This document shows, piece by piece, positions 1 to 7,787 of a DNA stretch of 64,000 nt (the first letter of the stretch is position 1; every line of letters begins with the position of its first letter). This DNA is from Stenotrophomonas sp. ISL-67 (lineage in GTDB: Bacteria > Pseudomonadota > Gammaproteobacteria > Xanthomonadales > Xanthomonadaceae): positions 532,517-596,516 of the forward strand of contig NZ_JAGGRL010000001.1 in NCBI RefSeq assembly GCF_018612915.1, given 5' to 3'. The notes beneath the pieces were generated by a model. That model ran no database searches. It saw only the letters and a list, made by a program, of their open reading frames with translations, and had not been told where the DNA came from. The translations under genes and the position numbers were made by a program.

Positions 1-102
1 AGCAGAAGGGGACTGTTCTGCGATGGCTGTAACTCCAGCGTTCGCCGTAGCTGCAGCGATGCACGTCAGGAGGGCGAGCAGGGGCGCTTGGCTTCTGGAC
101 AT
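1..102 (-). CDS. N-terminus of a secreted protein (partial, cut by window edge)
   Basis: Only the first 34 codons are visible; the frame is open to the window edge. It starts at an ATG (100-102, minus strand) and encodes a typical signal peptide: a short polar start with an Arg, a Leu/Ala-rich core (residues about 7-20) and an Ala-x-Ala type cleavage region near residues 18-22. The mature protein begins in the last dozen visible residues, which carry no recognisable domain. It lies downstream of the flavin monooxygenase on the same strand, separated by 218 bases, so it probably has its own promoter. Function cannot be assigned from this fragment. Confidence 0.55.
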   Translation of the reverse strand, partial: MSRSQAPLLALLTCIAAATANAGVTAIAEQSPSA

Positions 103-320
103 TCCGTTGTTATTCCGCGAGAGGATGACGCACATTTCGTAGGTATAGGCCAGGCTCGTCAATGCGCTGAACCTGGAAATGTGAGCCAGCGAGACGCTCC
201 GCATGCTGGATTCGCAGAACTGTGTTGAGCGTCAAATCTGGGATGAATATTCCGCTGTTGCCGCTCTGGAACGCTTTGATGGGAGACGGAACTGGCCCTC
301 AAGGGCCGAGCCGCATGCCC

Positions 321-1682
321 TTAGCCGTCAAGGAGTGTTCCGTCACGGGTTGGCGTGTGGGGGCGGTTGGGATGCATGGGCGCTGCGGCGAGATGATGCA
401 GGATGGCAGGCAACAACTCGGCGGCATCCCGCCCACCATTGCACAGGAAGTTCGAGCTCGGCCGCTGCAGGTTGTACTTGCCCAGGAAGAACAGCCCCGG
501 CTGTGGGGACACCCCGTACTCGCCCAGCGGGTAACCGTTCGGGTCGAGCGCGCCCGGCACTTCGAGCCATGGCCACTGTGCGTCGAAACCGGTGGCCGCC
601 ACGATCGTGCGGATGCCTGCGGCGTCCAACCGGATGCAGCGCGGCGAGGCGTCCGGCTCCCAGTCCAGGTAGACCTCTTCGGGCAGGTAGCGCGCGTCGC
701 CGGTGGATGTCTCTGCTGCTGATGCGTAATGCGCATCGGCCATGTCGTTGAGGTGCTTGTACTCGGTGCGGGTGCCGGCCACCGCCTCGCGGATCTGCGG
801 GCGCACGTCGCGGAAGTGGGCGATGTGGCCTTCCAGGTGCTCCAGCTTGCCGAGCAGTACGATGCCGTCGCGGTGCATCGACAGCAGGCTGATCGAGCTG
901 CCCATGCCCAGCGCACCAGTTCCGGATACCAAGGGGAACTCCGCCGTTCTTGCCTTCTGCAGGGCGCCTGGTACGCCCGCGGCCACGTCCGGGCGTTCGC
1001 CCACGTGTCGGTGCAGCAGCCCCTGCATGTCCCACCAGTGCATGGAGTCCCTGCCGCGTACCCGGCGGATGTGGGAGAAGCGGTCGGCCATCGACCAGTA
1101 CACCTCGCGCCCGGCATTGCGCAGGTCCTGTGCGATCTGCGCGCCGGACTGGCCGCCGCCGATCACAAGCACGGCGCCCGGGCCGAGCTGTTGGGGGCGC
1201 CGGTAGTCGCCGGAGTGAACGACGTCAAGCTCGGGGGCAGGGGAGAAGAACGCCCGTGGCCAACGCGGGCGGCGGTACTCTCCGCTGGCCACGACCACGC
1301 AGCGTGCCTCGAGCGTGCCGTCGCTGGTGATGACACGGTAGCCGTCGCCTGCAGCAAACACCCGATGCACGGTGCATCCCTCGACTACGGGCAACTGCCG
1401 CCGGCGCGCATAGTCGGTCAGCATGTCGATGACGTCGGGCGCGGTGGCAAAGCCCGTTGGATCCGCGCCGTCGTATTGGTAGCCGGGCAGGGCAGTCAGG
1501 AAGTTGGGCGTGTTGAGTCGGAAGGAATCCCACCGCCGCGTCCAGCTGGAGCCGATGGTCTCCGCTTCCAGAACCTGATGGCGCACGCCTGCCTCCACCA
1601 GCAGGGCGCTGAGCGAGAGGCCGGAGTGTCCCGCTCCAATAACAACTACCTCAAAGGGCCGTACGTCGGGGATGGCTTGCAT
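321..1682 (-). CDS. FAD/NAD(P)-dependent flavoprotein monooxygenase (FMO/CzcO-like)
   Basis: 453-residue two-dinucleotide-binding-domain flavoprotein. The first Rossmann motif GAGHSG (about residues 17-22) would bind FAD; the second, GGGQSG (about 175), would bind NADPH. A segment with HSGDYRRP lies between them, as in the YUCCA/FMO and CzcO-type group of N- or C-oxygenating enzymes. The ATG at 1682 sits only a few residues before the first beta strand, which fixes the start. The family uses NADPH and O2 to oxygenate small molecules such as amines, ketones or sulfides; the substrate here is not predictable. It is transcribed alone, divergent from potG across a 455-base gap that contains a perfect 12-bp palindrome. 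Confidence 0.85.
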   Translation of the reverse strand: MQAIPDVRPFEVVVIGAGHSGLSLSALLVEAGVRHQVLEAETIGSSWTRRWDSFRLNTPNFLTALPGYQYDGADPTGFATAPDVIDMLTDYARRRQLPVVEGCTVHRVFAAGDGYRVITSDGTLEARCVVVASGEYRRPRWPRAFFSPAPELDVVHSGDYRRPQQLGPGAVLVIGGGQSGAQIAQDLRNAGREVYWSMADRFSHIRRVRGRDSMHWWDMQGLLHRHVGERPDVAAGVPGALQKARTAEFPLVSGTGALGMGSSISLLSMHRDGIVLLGKLEHLEGHIAHFRDVRPQIREAVAGTRTEYKHLNDMADAHYASAAETSTGDARYLPEEVYLDWEPDASPRCIRLDAAGIRTIVAATGFDAQWPWLEVPGALDPNGYPLGEYGVSPQPGLFFLGKYNLQRPSSNFLCNGGRDAAELLPAILHHLAAAPMHPNRPHTPTRDGTLLDG

Positions 1683-2137
1683 GCATGACTCCTTGTGATG
1701 GTGCGCGTTCGTCGTTCGTCGTTCGTGGAGGTATTGCGCTCACACTGTCAGGAGGTCAACGCGATGACGCGCGGAATGTGACGCGTCACTTGCCTGTCGC
1801 TCACGCGTGTTGGAAGGTGTGCACGCGATCAAGGAACCGCGCGAATCCCCGCTCCAGCAGACCGGGAGCGACAAGCGCGAAGGCGTTTTCAGCCGCCACC
1901 CACGCAGGGCTGGGCGATGCATGTCAAGGGGCGCTTCAGCACCATTGCCTCTGGACCAGATGGGCGCGACATAGGCAGGGCGTTCACGTCGCCTCGGCGG
2001 CACGCTTATTAGGGTTCTTCCTGAGCCCCTTGGCCCACCCGGCCCCAACCGCCCCGATCCGGTATCGCTGCTGTCGCCAACGGTCGCTAAAATGGGCCGT
2101 CCCTCCTGTCCTGACGCCGCTCCCGGAGCCGCTACCC
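1683..2137. other. 455-base divergent intergenic region (monooxygenase / potG)
   Basis: No convincing gene. It holds three tandem copies of a 7-mer GTTCGTC (1707-1727, last base variant) just upstream of the monooxygenase, and a perfect palindrome GTGACGCGTCAC (1778-1789) about 95 bases upstream of the monooxygenase start, which looks like an operator for a dimeric regulator. Nearer potG there is a possible -10 hexamer TAAAAT (2088-2093) without a good -35, and a Shine-Dalgarno GGAG (2124-2127). A frame open upstream of potG is not supported as an N-terminal extension because potG family similarity starts at 2138. Confidence 0.5.
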
Positions 2138-3271
2138 ATGTCATTCGAAGCCAAGCCGGAAGGCGAGGTCGTCCCGGCCCTGGAGCCGGGCTATCTGTCC
2201 ATCCGCGCGCTGCGCAAGGAGTTCGACGGCTTCGTCGCGCTCGACGACGTCAGCCTGGACGTGCACAAGGGTGAAATCTTCGCCCTGCTGGGCGGCTCGG
2301 GCAGCGGCAAGTCGACCCTGCTGCGCTGCCTGGGCGGCTTCGAGACCCCTACCACCGGCACGATCGACCTGGACGGCCAGCGCATCAACGCGCTGCCGCC
2401 GTACCAGCGGCCGATCAACATGATGTTCCAGTCCTACGCCCTGTTCCCGCACATGACCGTGGAGCAGAACATCGCCTTCGGCCTGAAGCAGGACGGCCTT
2501 GCCCGCGATGCCATCCGCCGCCGGGTCGGCGAGATGCTGGAACTGGTGCAGCTGGAAAAGCTGGCCAGGCGCAAGCCGCATCAGCTGTCCGGCGGTCAGC
2601 AGCAGCGCGTGGCGCTGGCACGGTCGCTGGCCAAGGGGCCCAAGCTGCTTCTGCTGGACGAGCCGATGGGTGCGCTGGACAAGAAGCTGCGCTCGCAGAT
2701 GCAACTGGAGCTGGTCAACATCATCGAAACCTCCGGCGTGACCTGCGTGATGGTCACCCATGACCAGGAAGAGGCGATGACCATGGCCACCCGCATCGCG
2801 GTCATGGATGCCGGCTGGATCCAGCAGGTGGGCAAGCCCGACGAGATCTACGAACAGCCTGCCAACCGCTTCGTGGCCGGCTTCATCGGCTCGGTGAACC
2901 TGTTCGACGGGGTGATCGACGAAGATCTGCCGGAGTACGTCACGGTGCGTACGCCGCTGTTTCCGGCCCCCATCTACGTGGCCCACGGCATCACCGGTTA
3001 CGAAGGCCAGCCGGTGGCGTTCGCGCTGCGTCCGGAGAAGGTGATGATCGGCAAGGACGAGCCGGACGGCGACACCAACAAGGCGCAGGGCGTGATCGAG
3101 GAGATCGCCTACTTCGGCAGCCATTCGGTGTACCACGTGCGCCTGCCGGGCGGGGCCAAGGTGCTGTCCAACTTCGCCAACTCGCAGCGCTGGGCCAGCG
3201 ATGGCCTGACCTGGGGCGACAGCGTCTGGGTGCACTGGCGCGACAACGACGGCGTGGTGCTCACCGCATGA
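2138..3271 (+). CDS. potG: Putrescine ABC transporter ATP-binding protein PotG
   Basis: 377-residue ABC ATPase, the same length as E. coli PotG. Walker A GGSGSGKST is at residues 52-60, then the Q-loop region (PINMMFQSYALF), signature LSGGQQQRVALARS, Walker B LLLLDEP and H-loop VTHDQEEA; the C-terminal third is the TOBE-type regulatory domain (GSVNLFDG, ALRPEK). It would power import of putrescine or a related polyamine through PotH/PotI at the inner membrane. The start at 2138 is chosen over upstream in-frame codons because of a GGAG 9 bases upstream and the family length. The stop overlaps the potH start (ATGA). No periplasmic binding protein (PotF) gene is seen nearby. Confidence 0.93.
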   Translation: MSFEAKPEGEVVPALEPGYLSIRALRKEFDGFVALDDVSLDVHKGEIFALLGGSGSGKSTLLRCLGGFETPTTGTIDLDGQRINALPPYQRPINMMFQSYALFPHMTVEQNIAFGLKQDGLARDAIRRRVGEMLELVQLEKLARRKPHQLSGGQQQRVALARSLAKGPKLLLLDEPMGALDKKLRSQMQLELVNIIETSGVTCVMVTHDQEEAMTMATRIAVMDAGWIQQVGKPDEIYEQPANRFVAGFIGSVNLFDGVIDEDLPEYVTVRTPLFPAPIYVAHGITGYEGQPVAFALRPEKVMIGKDEPDGDTNKAQGVIEEIAYFGSHSVYHVRLPGGAKVLSNFANSQRWASDGLTWGDSVWVHWRDNDGVVLTA

Positions 3272-4179
3272 ACGCCACCGGCTGGAAGCGCTGGCTCCCC
3301 GGCACGCGCAGCGGCGTGATCGCCGCGCCGTACCTGTGGCTGCTGCTGTTCTTCGCGGTGCCGTTCGTGATCATCCTGATGATCTCGTTCTCGCGCACCC
3401 AGGTGGGCTCGCCGCCGTATACGTGGCTGCTGGAGTACGTGGACGGCGCGTTCTCGCTCAAGCTCAACCTGGGCAACTATGCGGCGATGGTCAAGGACAG
3501 CCAGTACGTGCTGGCCTACCTGAGCTCGATCAGGATCGCAGTGATCGCCACGCTGTTCACGCTGCTGATCGGTTACCCGATGGCGTACGTGATCTCGAGG
3601 ATGTCCCCGGCCGCACGCAACGTGGCGATGATGCTGGTGGTGCTGCCCTCGTGGACCTCGTTCCTGATCCGGGTGTATGCGTGGATCGGCATCCTGGACC
3701 GCAACGGGCTGCTCAACCAGCTGCTGCTGAAGATCGGGTTGATCGATGCGCCGCTGCAGATCCTGTACACCCCGACCGCCGCCTATATCGGCATCGTGTA
3801 CTGCTACCTGCCGTTCATGGTGTTGCCGCTGTATGCCAACCTGGTCAAGCTGGACAACCGCCTGCTGGAAGCAGCCTACGACCTCGGTGCCAAACCGTGG
3901 CAGGCGTTCCTGCGCATCACGCTGCCGCTGTCGCGCACCGGCATCATCGCCGGCTGCATGCTGGTGATGATTCCGGCGGTGGGCGAATTCGTGATCCCGG
4001 AGATGCTGGGCGGTCCGGACACGCTGATGATCGGCCGGGTACTGTGGGGCGAGTTCTTCAACAACCGCGACTGGCCGACCGCCTCGGCGGTGGCGATCGT
4101 GATGCTGGCCCTGCTGCTGGTGCCGATCCTGCTGTTCAACCGCGTGCAGCAGCGTGAGCTGGAAGGGAAGCTGGCATGA
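3268..4179 (+). CDS. potH: Putrescine ABC transporter permease PotH
   Basis: 303-residue inner-membrane permease of the binding-protein-dependent transport family. Six hydrophobic segments can be read, starting with one at about residues 20-40. The EAA loop that contacts the ATPase is visible as EAAYDLGAKPWQAFLRITLP (about residues 205-225). It would form the transmembrane heterodimer with PotI. Start and stop both overlap neighbours by four bases (ATGA), implying translational coupling in a potG-potH-potI operon. Confidence 0.92.
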   Translation: MNATGWKRWLPGTRSGVIAAPYLWLLLFFAVPFVIILMISFSRTQVGSPPYTWLLEYVDGAFSLKLNLGNYAAMVKDSQYVLAYLSSIRIAVIATLFTLLIGYPMAYVISRMSPAARNVAMMLVVLPSWTSFLIRVYAWIGILDRNGLLNQLLLKIGLIDAPLQILYTPTAAYIGIVYCYLPFMVLPLYANLVKLDNRLLEAAYDLGAKPWQAFLRITLPLSRTGIIAGCMLVMIPAVGEFVIPEMLGGPDTLMIGRVLWGEFFNNRDWPTASAVAIVMLALLLVPILLFNRVQQRELEGKLA

Positions 4180-5021
4180 GCATGGTGCGCCGCAGCCGCG
4201 GGCTGGGCTGGTCGGTCCTGGGGCTGGGCTTTGCCTTCCTGTACCTGCCGATCCTGCTGCTGATGATCTACTCGTTCAACGCGTCCAAGCTGGCCACGGT
4301 GTGGTCGGGCTTTTCCACGCGCTGGTACGGTGAGCTGTTCAACAACCGGCAGATCCTGGATGCGCTGTGGATCAGCCTGAAAGTGGCGTTCTGGACCGCC
4401 AGCGCGGCCACCGTGCTGGGCACCATGGCGGCGATGGTGATGACCCGCTTCAAGCGCTTCCCGGGCAAGACCGTGTTCGGCGCACTGATCACCGCGCCGC
4501 TGGTGATGCCCGAAGTGATCCTGGGCTTTTCGCTGATGACGCTGCTGGTGGCGATGGGCGGCATTCCGGGCTTCCCCAGCCGTGGGGTGGGCAGCATCTG
4601 GATCGCGCACGTTACCTTCACCCTGTCCTTCGTGACGGTGATCGTCTCTTCGCGGCTGCAGGAACTGGACCGTTCGCTGGAAGAGGCGGCGATGGACCTC
4701 GGCGCGAGCCGGCTCAAGGTGTTCTTCCAGATCACCCTGCCGATCATCGCCCCGGCGCTGGTGGCCGGCTGGCTGCTGGCCTTCACCCTGTCGCTGGATG
4801 ACGTGGTGATCGCCAGCTTCGTGGCCGGGCCGAATTCCACGACCCTGCCGATGAAGGTGTTCGCCTCGGTGCGCATGGGCATCAAGCCGGAGATCAACGC
4901 GTTGGCCACGTTGATGGTGCTGGCGGTGTCGATCGCGGCGGTGATCGGGTGGTTCATCACCGCGCGTGGCGAGAAGCGCAGGCAGCGGGACATGCAGATG
5001 GCCTTGCAGGAGAAGGGGTAA
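4176..5021 (+). CDS. potI: Putrescine ABC transporter permease PotI
   Basis: 281-residue second permease subunit of the polyamine importer. An N-terminal membrane helix is followed by further hydrophobic segments, and the EAA motif is seen as EEAAMDLGASRLKVFFQITL (about residues 170-188). The C-terminus is basic (EKRRQRD), consistent with a cytoplasmic end. It begins inside the potH stop (ATGA) and ends the operon with TAA. The following 297 bases carry a hairpin-rich repeat that may also serve as transcript end. Confidence 0.92.
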   Translation: MSMVRRSRGLGWSVLGLGFAFLYLPILLLMIYSFNASKLATVWSGFSTRWYGELFNNRQILDALWISLKVAFWTASAATVLGTMAAMVMTRFKRFPGKTVFGALITAPLVMPEVILGFSLMTLLVAMGGIPGFPSRGVGSIWIAHVTFTLSFVTVIVSSRLQELDRSLEEAAMDLGASRLKVFFQITLPIIAPALVAGWLLAFTLSLDDVVIASFVAGPNSTTLPMKVFASVRMGIKPEINALATLMVLAVSIAAVIGWFITARGEKRRQRDMQMALQEKG

Positions 5022-5110
5022 CTGATGGGCGGCTTCGGTGGGGCTGGACCTCGGTGAGATATCGGTTGTCGGGTATGGTCGGTTTCTGATGGTTGTGCCG
5101 CGCTGCGCGC

Positions 5111-5209
5111 GGGGTCCGGCCAACGTTATGCCCGCCGTCCTGGCGGGCACCCTTCGGGCCGTCGCTGCGCGACGTTGAGAACGGCTCCTGCCGTTCTCTT
5201 CGGGGCTAC
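5111..5209 (-). repeat. Three-hairpin GTAG-headed dispersed repeat, copy A
   Basis: Read on the minus strand this begins with GTAG (5206-5209) and runs through three consecutive hairpins. Hairpin 1 is AGAACGGC/GCCGTTCT (5178-5185, 5190-5197), hairpin 2 CGTCGC/GCGACG (5160-5165, 5169-5174), hairpin 3 GCCCGCC/GGCGGGC (5130-5136, 5142-5148), followed by a REP-like AACGTTGGCCGG end. The same element occurs on the plus strand at 27109-27204 and aligns over its whole length with few differences. It occupies the 297-base gap between potI and the aldehyde dehydrogenase gene; nothing else is evident in that gap apart from the GGAG at 5308-5311 for the next gene. Confidence 0.75.
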
Positions 5210-5318
5210 GAATTTCTACGTGCTGTCGGCGGGATCGGGATACGTCACCACCAGGCGACGCAACATCCGGCTCACGGGGGCGGGCGCACAATGGTGTCCT
5301 GTCTTTCGGAGCACCGCG

Positions 5319-6683
5319 ATGACCGTCGAAATCGTCAATCCCGCCACCGGCCTGGTCACCTACCGCCACGAACTGCTGAAGGCGGCCGAGGTGGAGCAGC
5401 GGCTGGGCGCTGCAGCCGACGCATTCCCGCCGTGGGCCGGGCGATCATTGCAGGATCGCGGCACGATTCTGCGTGGCATCGCCGGCCAGCTGCGCGCCCG
5501 CAGGGGCGACATCCAGCAGGCGATGACCACCGAGATGGGCAAGCTCAAGGGCGAGGCGCTGGCGGAAGTGGAAAAGTGCGCACAGGCCTGCGAGTACTAC
5601 GCCGACCACGCCGCCGATTACCTGAAGCCGCAGCTGATCGATACCGAAGCACAGCGCAGCTATGTGCGCTACGAACCGATAGGCTGCGTGTTGGCGGTGA
5701 TGCCTTGGAATTTCCCGATCTGGCAGGTGTTCCGCTTCCTGGCACCGGCGTTCATGGCCGGCAACGTGGCCCTTCTCAAGCACGCCAGCAACGTACCGCA
5801 GTGCGCCGACCTGATCCTGGCGGTGTGCCGTGACGGGGGGCTGCCGGAAGGCGTGTTCGATGTGCTGCACATCGACAACGACCAGGCCGCCGAGGTGCTG
5901 CGCGACCGGCGGGTCAAGGCGGTTACCCTGACCGGCAGCGAGCGGGCAGGGCGCTCGATCGCGGCCAACGCCGGTGACCAGCTCAAGAAGTGCGTGATGG
6001 AGCTGGGCGGCAGCGATGCGTTCGTGGTGCTCGACGATGCCGACCTGGACAAGACAGTCGCCGCAGCGGTGAAGTCGCGTTTCGACAACAGCGGGCAGAC
6101 CTGCATCGCGGCCAAGCGCTTCATCGTGGTCGATGCGATTGCCGATGCGTTCGTGGAAAAGTTCGTGGCCGCTGCCTCGGCACGGGTTTACGGCGATCCG
6201 CAGAACGAGACGACCACGCTGGCGCCGATGGCACGTGCCGACCTGCGCGAGGAGCTGCACAAACAGGTGCAGGCCAGCGTGGGCAAGGGAGCCAAGGTGC
6301 TGCTCGGCGGCGAACCGGTGGCAGGGACGCATGCCGGGTATCCCGCGACCGTCCTGGACAACGTGGTACCGGGCATGCCGGCCTATGACGAGGAACTGTT
6401 CGGGCCGGTGGCGGCGATCCTGCGTGTGCGCGATGACGCCGACGCGTTGCGCGTGGCCAATGACACCACGTTCGGGCTCGGCGGCAGCGTGTGGAGTGGC
6501 GATCCGGTACGCGGCGAGGCGATTGCCAAACGACTGGAGTGTGGCGCGGCCTTCGTCAATGCCGTCGTCAAGAGCGATGTGCGGCTGCCGTTCGGTGGCA
6601 GCAAGCGCTCGGGCTTCGGCCGTGAGCTGGCCGACCATGGCATCCATGAATTCATGAACATCAAAACCGTTTACGTGGCGTAG
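5319..6683 (+). CDS. NAD(P)-dependent succinate-semialdehyde dehydrogenase-type aldehyde dehydrogenase
   Basis: 454-residue aldehyde dehydrogenase. Key residues are in place: substrate-pocket Asn131 in MPWNFP, cofactor motif GSERAG (205-210), general base Glu228 in MELGGSD and nucleophile Cys262 in NSGQTCIAAKRF. Length and sequence resemble the Sad/GabD-like SSADH group, which oxidises succinic semialdehyde to succinate in GABA and putrescine breakdown. That fits its position next to the putrescine importer, although the substrate is inferred. The ATG at 5319 is chosen for the GGAG 7 bases upstream; in-frame upstream codons lie in repeat sequence. The stop is TAG within GTAGCCGGC, next to a REP pair. 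Confidence 0.85.
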   Translation: MTVEIVNPATGLVTYRHELLKAAEVEQRLGAAADAFPPWAGRSLQDRGTILRGIAGQLRARRGDIQQAMTTEMGKLKGEALAEVEKCAQACEYYADHAADYLKPQLIDTEAQRSYVRYEPIGCVLAVMPWNFPIWQVFRFLAPAFMAGNVALLKHASNVPQCADLILAVCRDGGLPEGVFDVLHIDNDQAAEVLRDRRVKAVTLTGSERAGRSIAANAGDQLKKCVMELGGSDAFVVLDDADLDKTVAAAVKSRFDNSGQTCIAAKRFIVVDAIADAFVEKFVAAASARVYGDPQNETTTLAPMARADLREELHKQVQASVGKGAKVLLGGEPVAGTHAGYPATVLDNVVPGMPAYDEELFGPVAAILRVRDDADALRVANDTTFGLGGSVWSGDPVRGEAIAKRLECGAAFVNAVVKSDVRLPFGGSKRSGFGRELADHGIHEFMNIKTVYVA

Positions 6684-6696
6684 CCGGCACCGCCTG

Positions 6697-6757
6697 GGCC
6701 GGCCAACGGCCGGCGCTACCGGTGGCAGGCAATGGTAGCGCCGGCCGTTGGCCGGCC
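6697..6757. repeat. SMAG/REP inverted pair
   Basis: Two GTAG-headed palindromes in head-to-head orientation: 6697-6719 (minus orientation) and 6735-6757 (plus orientation), each with the core GCCGGCCGTTGGCCGGC. This is the hallmark of the Stenotrophomonas GTAG (SMAG) repetitive extragenic palindromes. It lies between the convergent aldehyde dehydrogenase and corA genes, where such a REP dimer can form a large hairpin and may terminate or stabilise transcripts from both sides. Confidence 0.85.
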
Positions 6758-6764
6758 AGGAGGT

Positions 6765-7772
6765 CTACAACCAACGCACCCGCTTGAACAGGCGGTACAG
6801 GCCCACGCAGATCGCGCCCACGCCGACGATCATCGCGGGGTAGGCCCACGGCGTGTCCAGTTCCGGCATGTGCGCGAAGTTCATGCCATACCAGCTGGTG
6901 ATCAGGGTCGGGGCGGCGAGCAGCGCCGCCCAGGCACCGAGGCGCTTGACCGTTTCGCCCTGGGCCAGCGTTACCAGCGACAGGTTCACGCTCAGGGCCG
7001 TGCCCAGCATTTCGCGCAGGGTGTCTATCACATCGCTGATGCGCACCGCATGGTCGTGCACGTCGCGCAGGTACAGCTTCACTTCTTCGGGCACCAGGTC
7101 GCCCTGGTAGCGCTTGATCTGCGACAGCATGTCCTGCAACGGCGCCACCGCCATGCGCATCTTGTTGAGCTCGCGCTTGAGCTCATACAGGCGCACCACG
7201 GTCTGGCGCTTGTAGCTGTCGGAGAAGATGTCCTTCTCCAGCAGTTCCAGCGTTTCGCGGTAGCGCTGGGTGATGGGCAGGTAGTTGTCCACCACGAAAT
7301 CCAGCACGGCGTACAGGCAGTACGACGGGCCCATCCGGCGCAGCAGTTCGGGCTCGCGCTCCACCCGCGCGCGCGGCGCGGCATACGACAGCGATGCGCC
7401 ATGGCGCACGGTGACCAGGAAGCGTGCGCCGAGGAATGCGTGCGTTTCACCGTATTCGATGCGTTCCTCCACCATCTGCGCGGTGGTCACCACCACGAAC
7501 AGGGAGTTGCCGTAGGCCTCCACTTTCGGCCGCTGGTGGGCGTTGCTGGCATCTTCAATGGCCAGCGAGTGCAGGCAGAATTCTTCCTGCAGCTTGAGCA
7601 GTACGCTGTCGGCCGGCTCGTACAGGCCGACCCAGACAAAGCCGTTGCCGCTCTCGATCACATCGCTGATCGCGTCCAGGCTGATGTCGTGGCGCTTGCC
7701 CTGGCCATCGTAGTGAACGCAGTTGATGACGCAGGGCGGGTTCGGCGGGGTGGTGATGGCAGTGCTTTCCAT
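6765..7772 (-). CDS. corA: Magnesium/cobalt transporter CorA
   Basis: 335-residue CorA-family divalent cation channel. A long soluble alpha/beta and helical N-terminal part leads to two C-terminal membrane helices; the signature selectivity motif YGMNF lies at the end of the first helix (about residues 288-292), with an acidic loop (MPELDTP) behind it. The basic C-terminus (FKRVRWL) is cytoplasmic. It takes up Mg2+ at the inner membrane as a pentamer. It follows the DUF4105 gene by 15 bases, as the last gene of the ybeZ-ybeY-corC operon, and ends in a TAG close to a REP pair. Confidence 0.93.
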   Translation of the reverse strand: MESTAITTPPNPPCVINCVHYDGQGKRHDISLDAISDVIESGNGFVWVGLYEPADSVLLKLQEEFCLHSLAIEDASNAHQRPKVEAYGNSLFVVVTTAQMVEERIEYGETHAFLGARFLVTVRHGASLSYAAPRARVEREPELLRRMGPSYCLYAVLDFVVDNYLPITQRYRETLELLEKDIFSDSYKRQTVVRLYELKRELNKMRMAVAPLQDMLSQIKRYQGDLVPEEVKLYLRDVHDHAVRISDVIDTLREMLGTALSVNLSLVTLAQGETVKRLGAWAALLAAPTLITSWYGMNFAHMPELDTPWAYPAMIVGVGAICVGLYRLFKRVRWL

Positions 7773-7787
7773 GGGCGGTATCGTGCG

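Noticed and set aside
1685..2137. Possible N-terminal extension of PotG
   Set aside because: The frame is open but the translation has no family similarity; the ATG at 2138 has a ribosome site and gives the exact family length.
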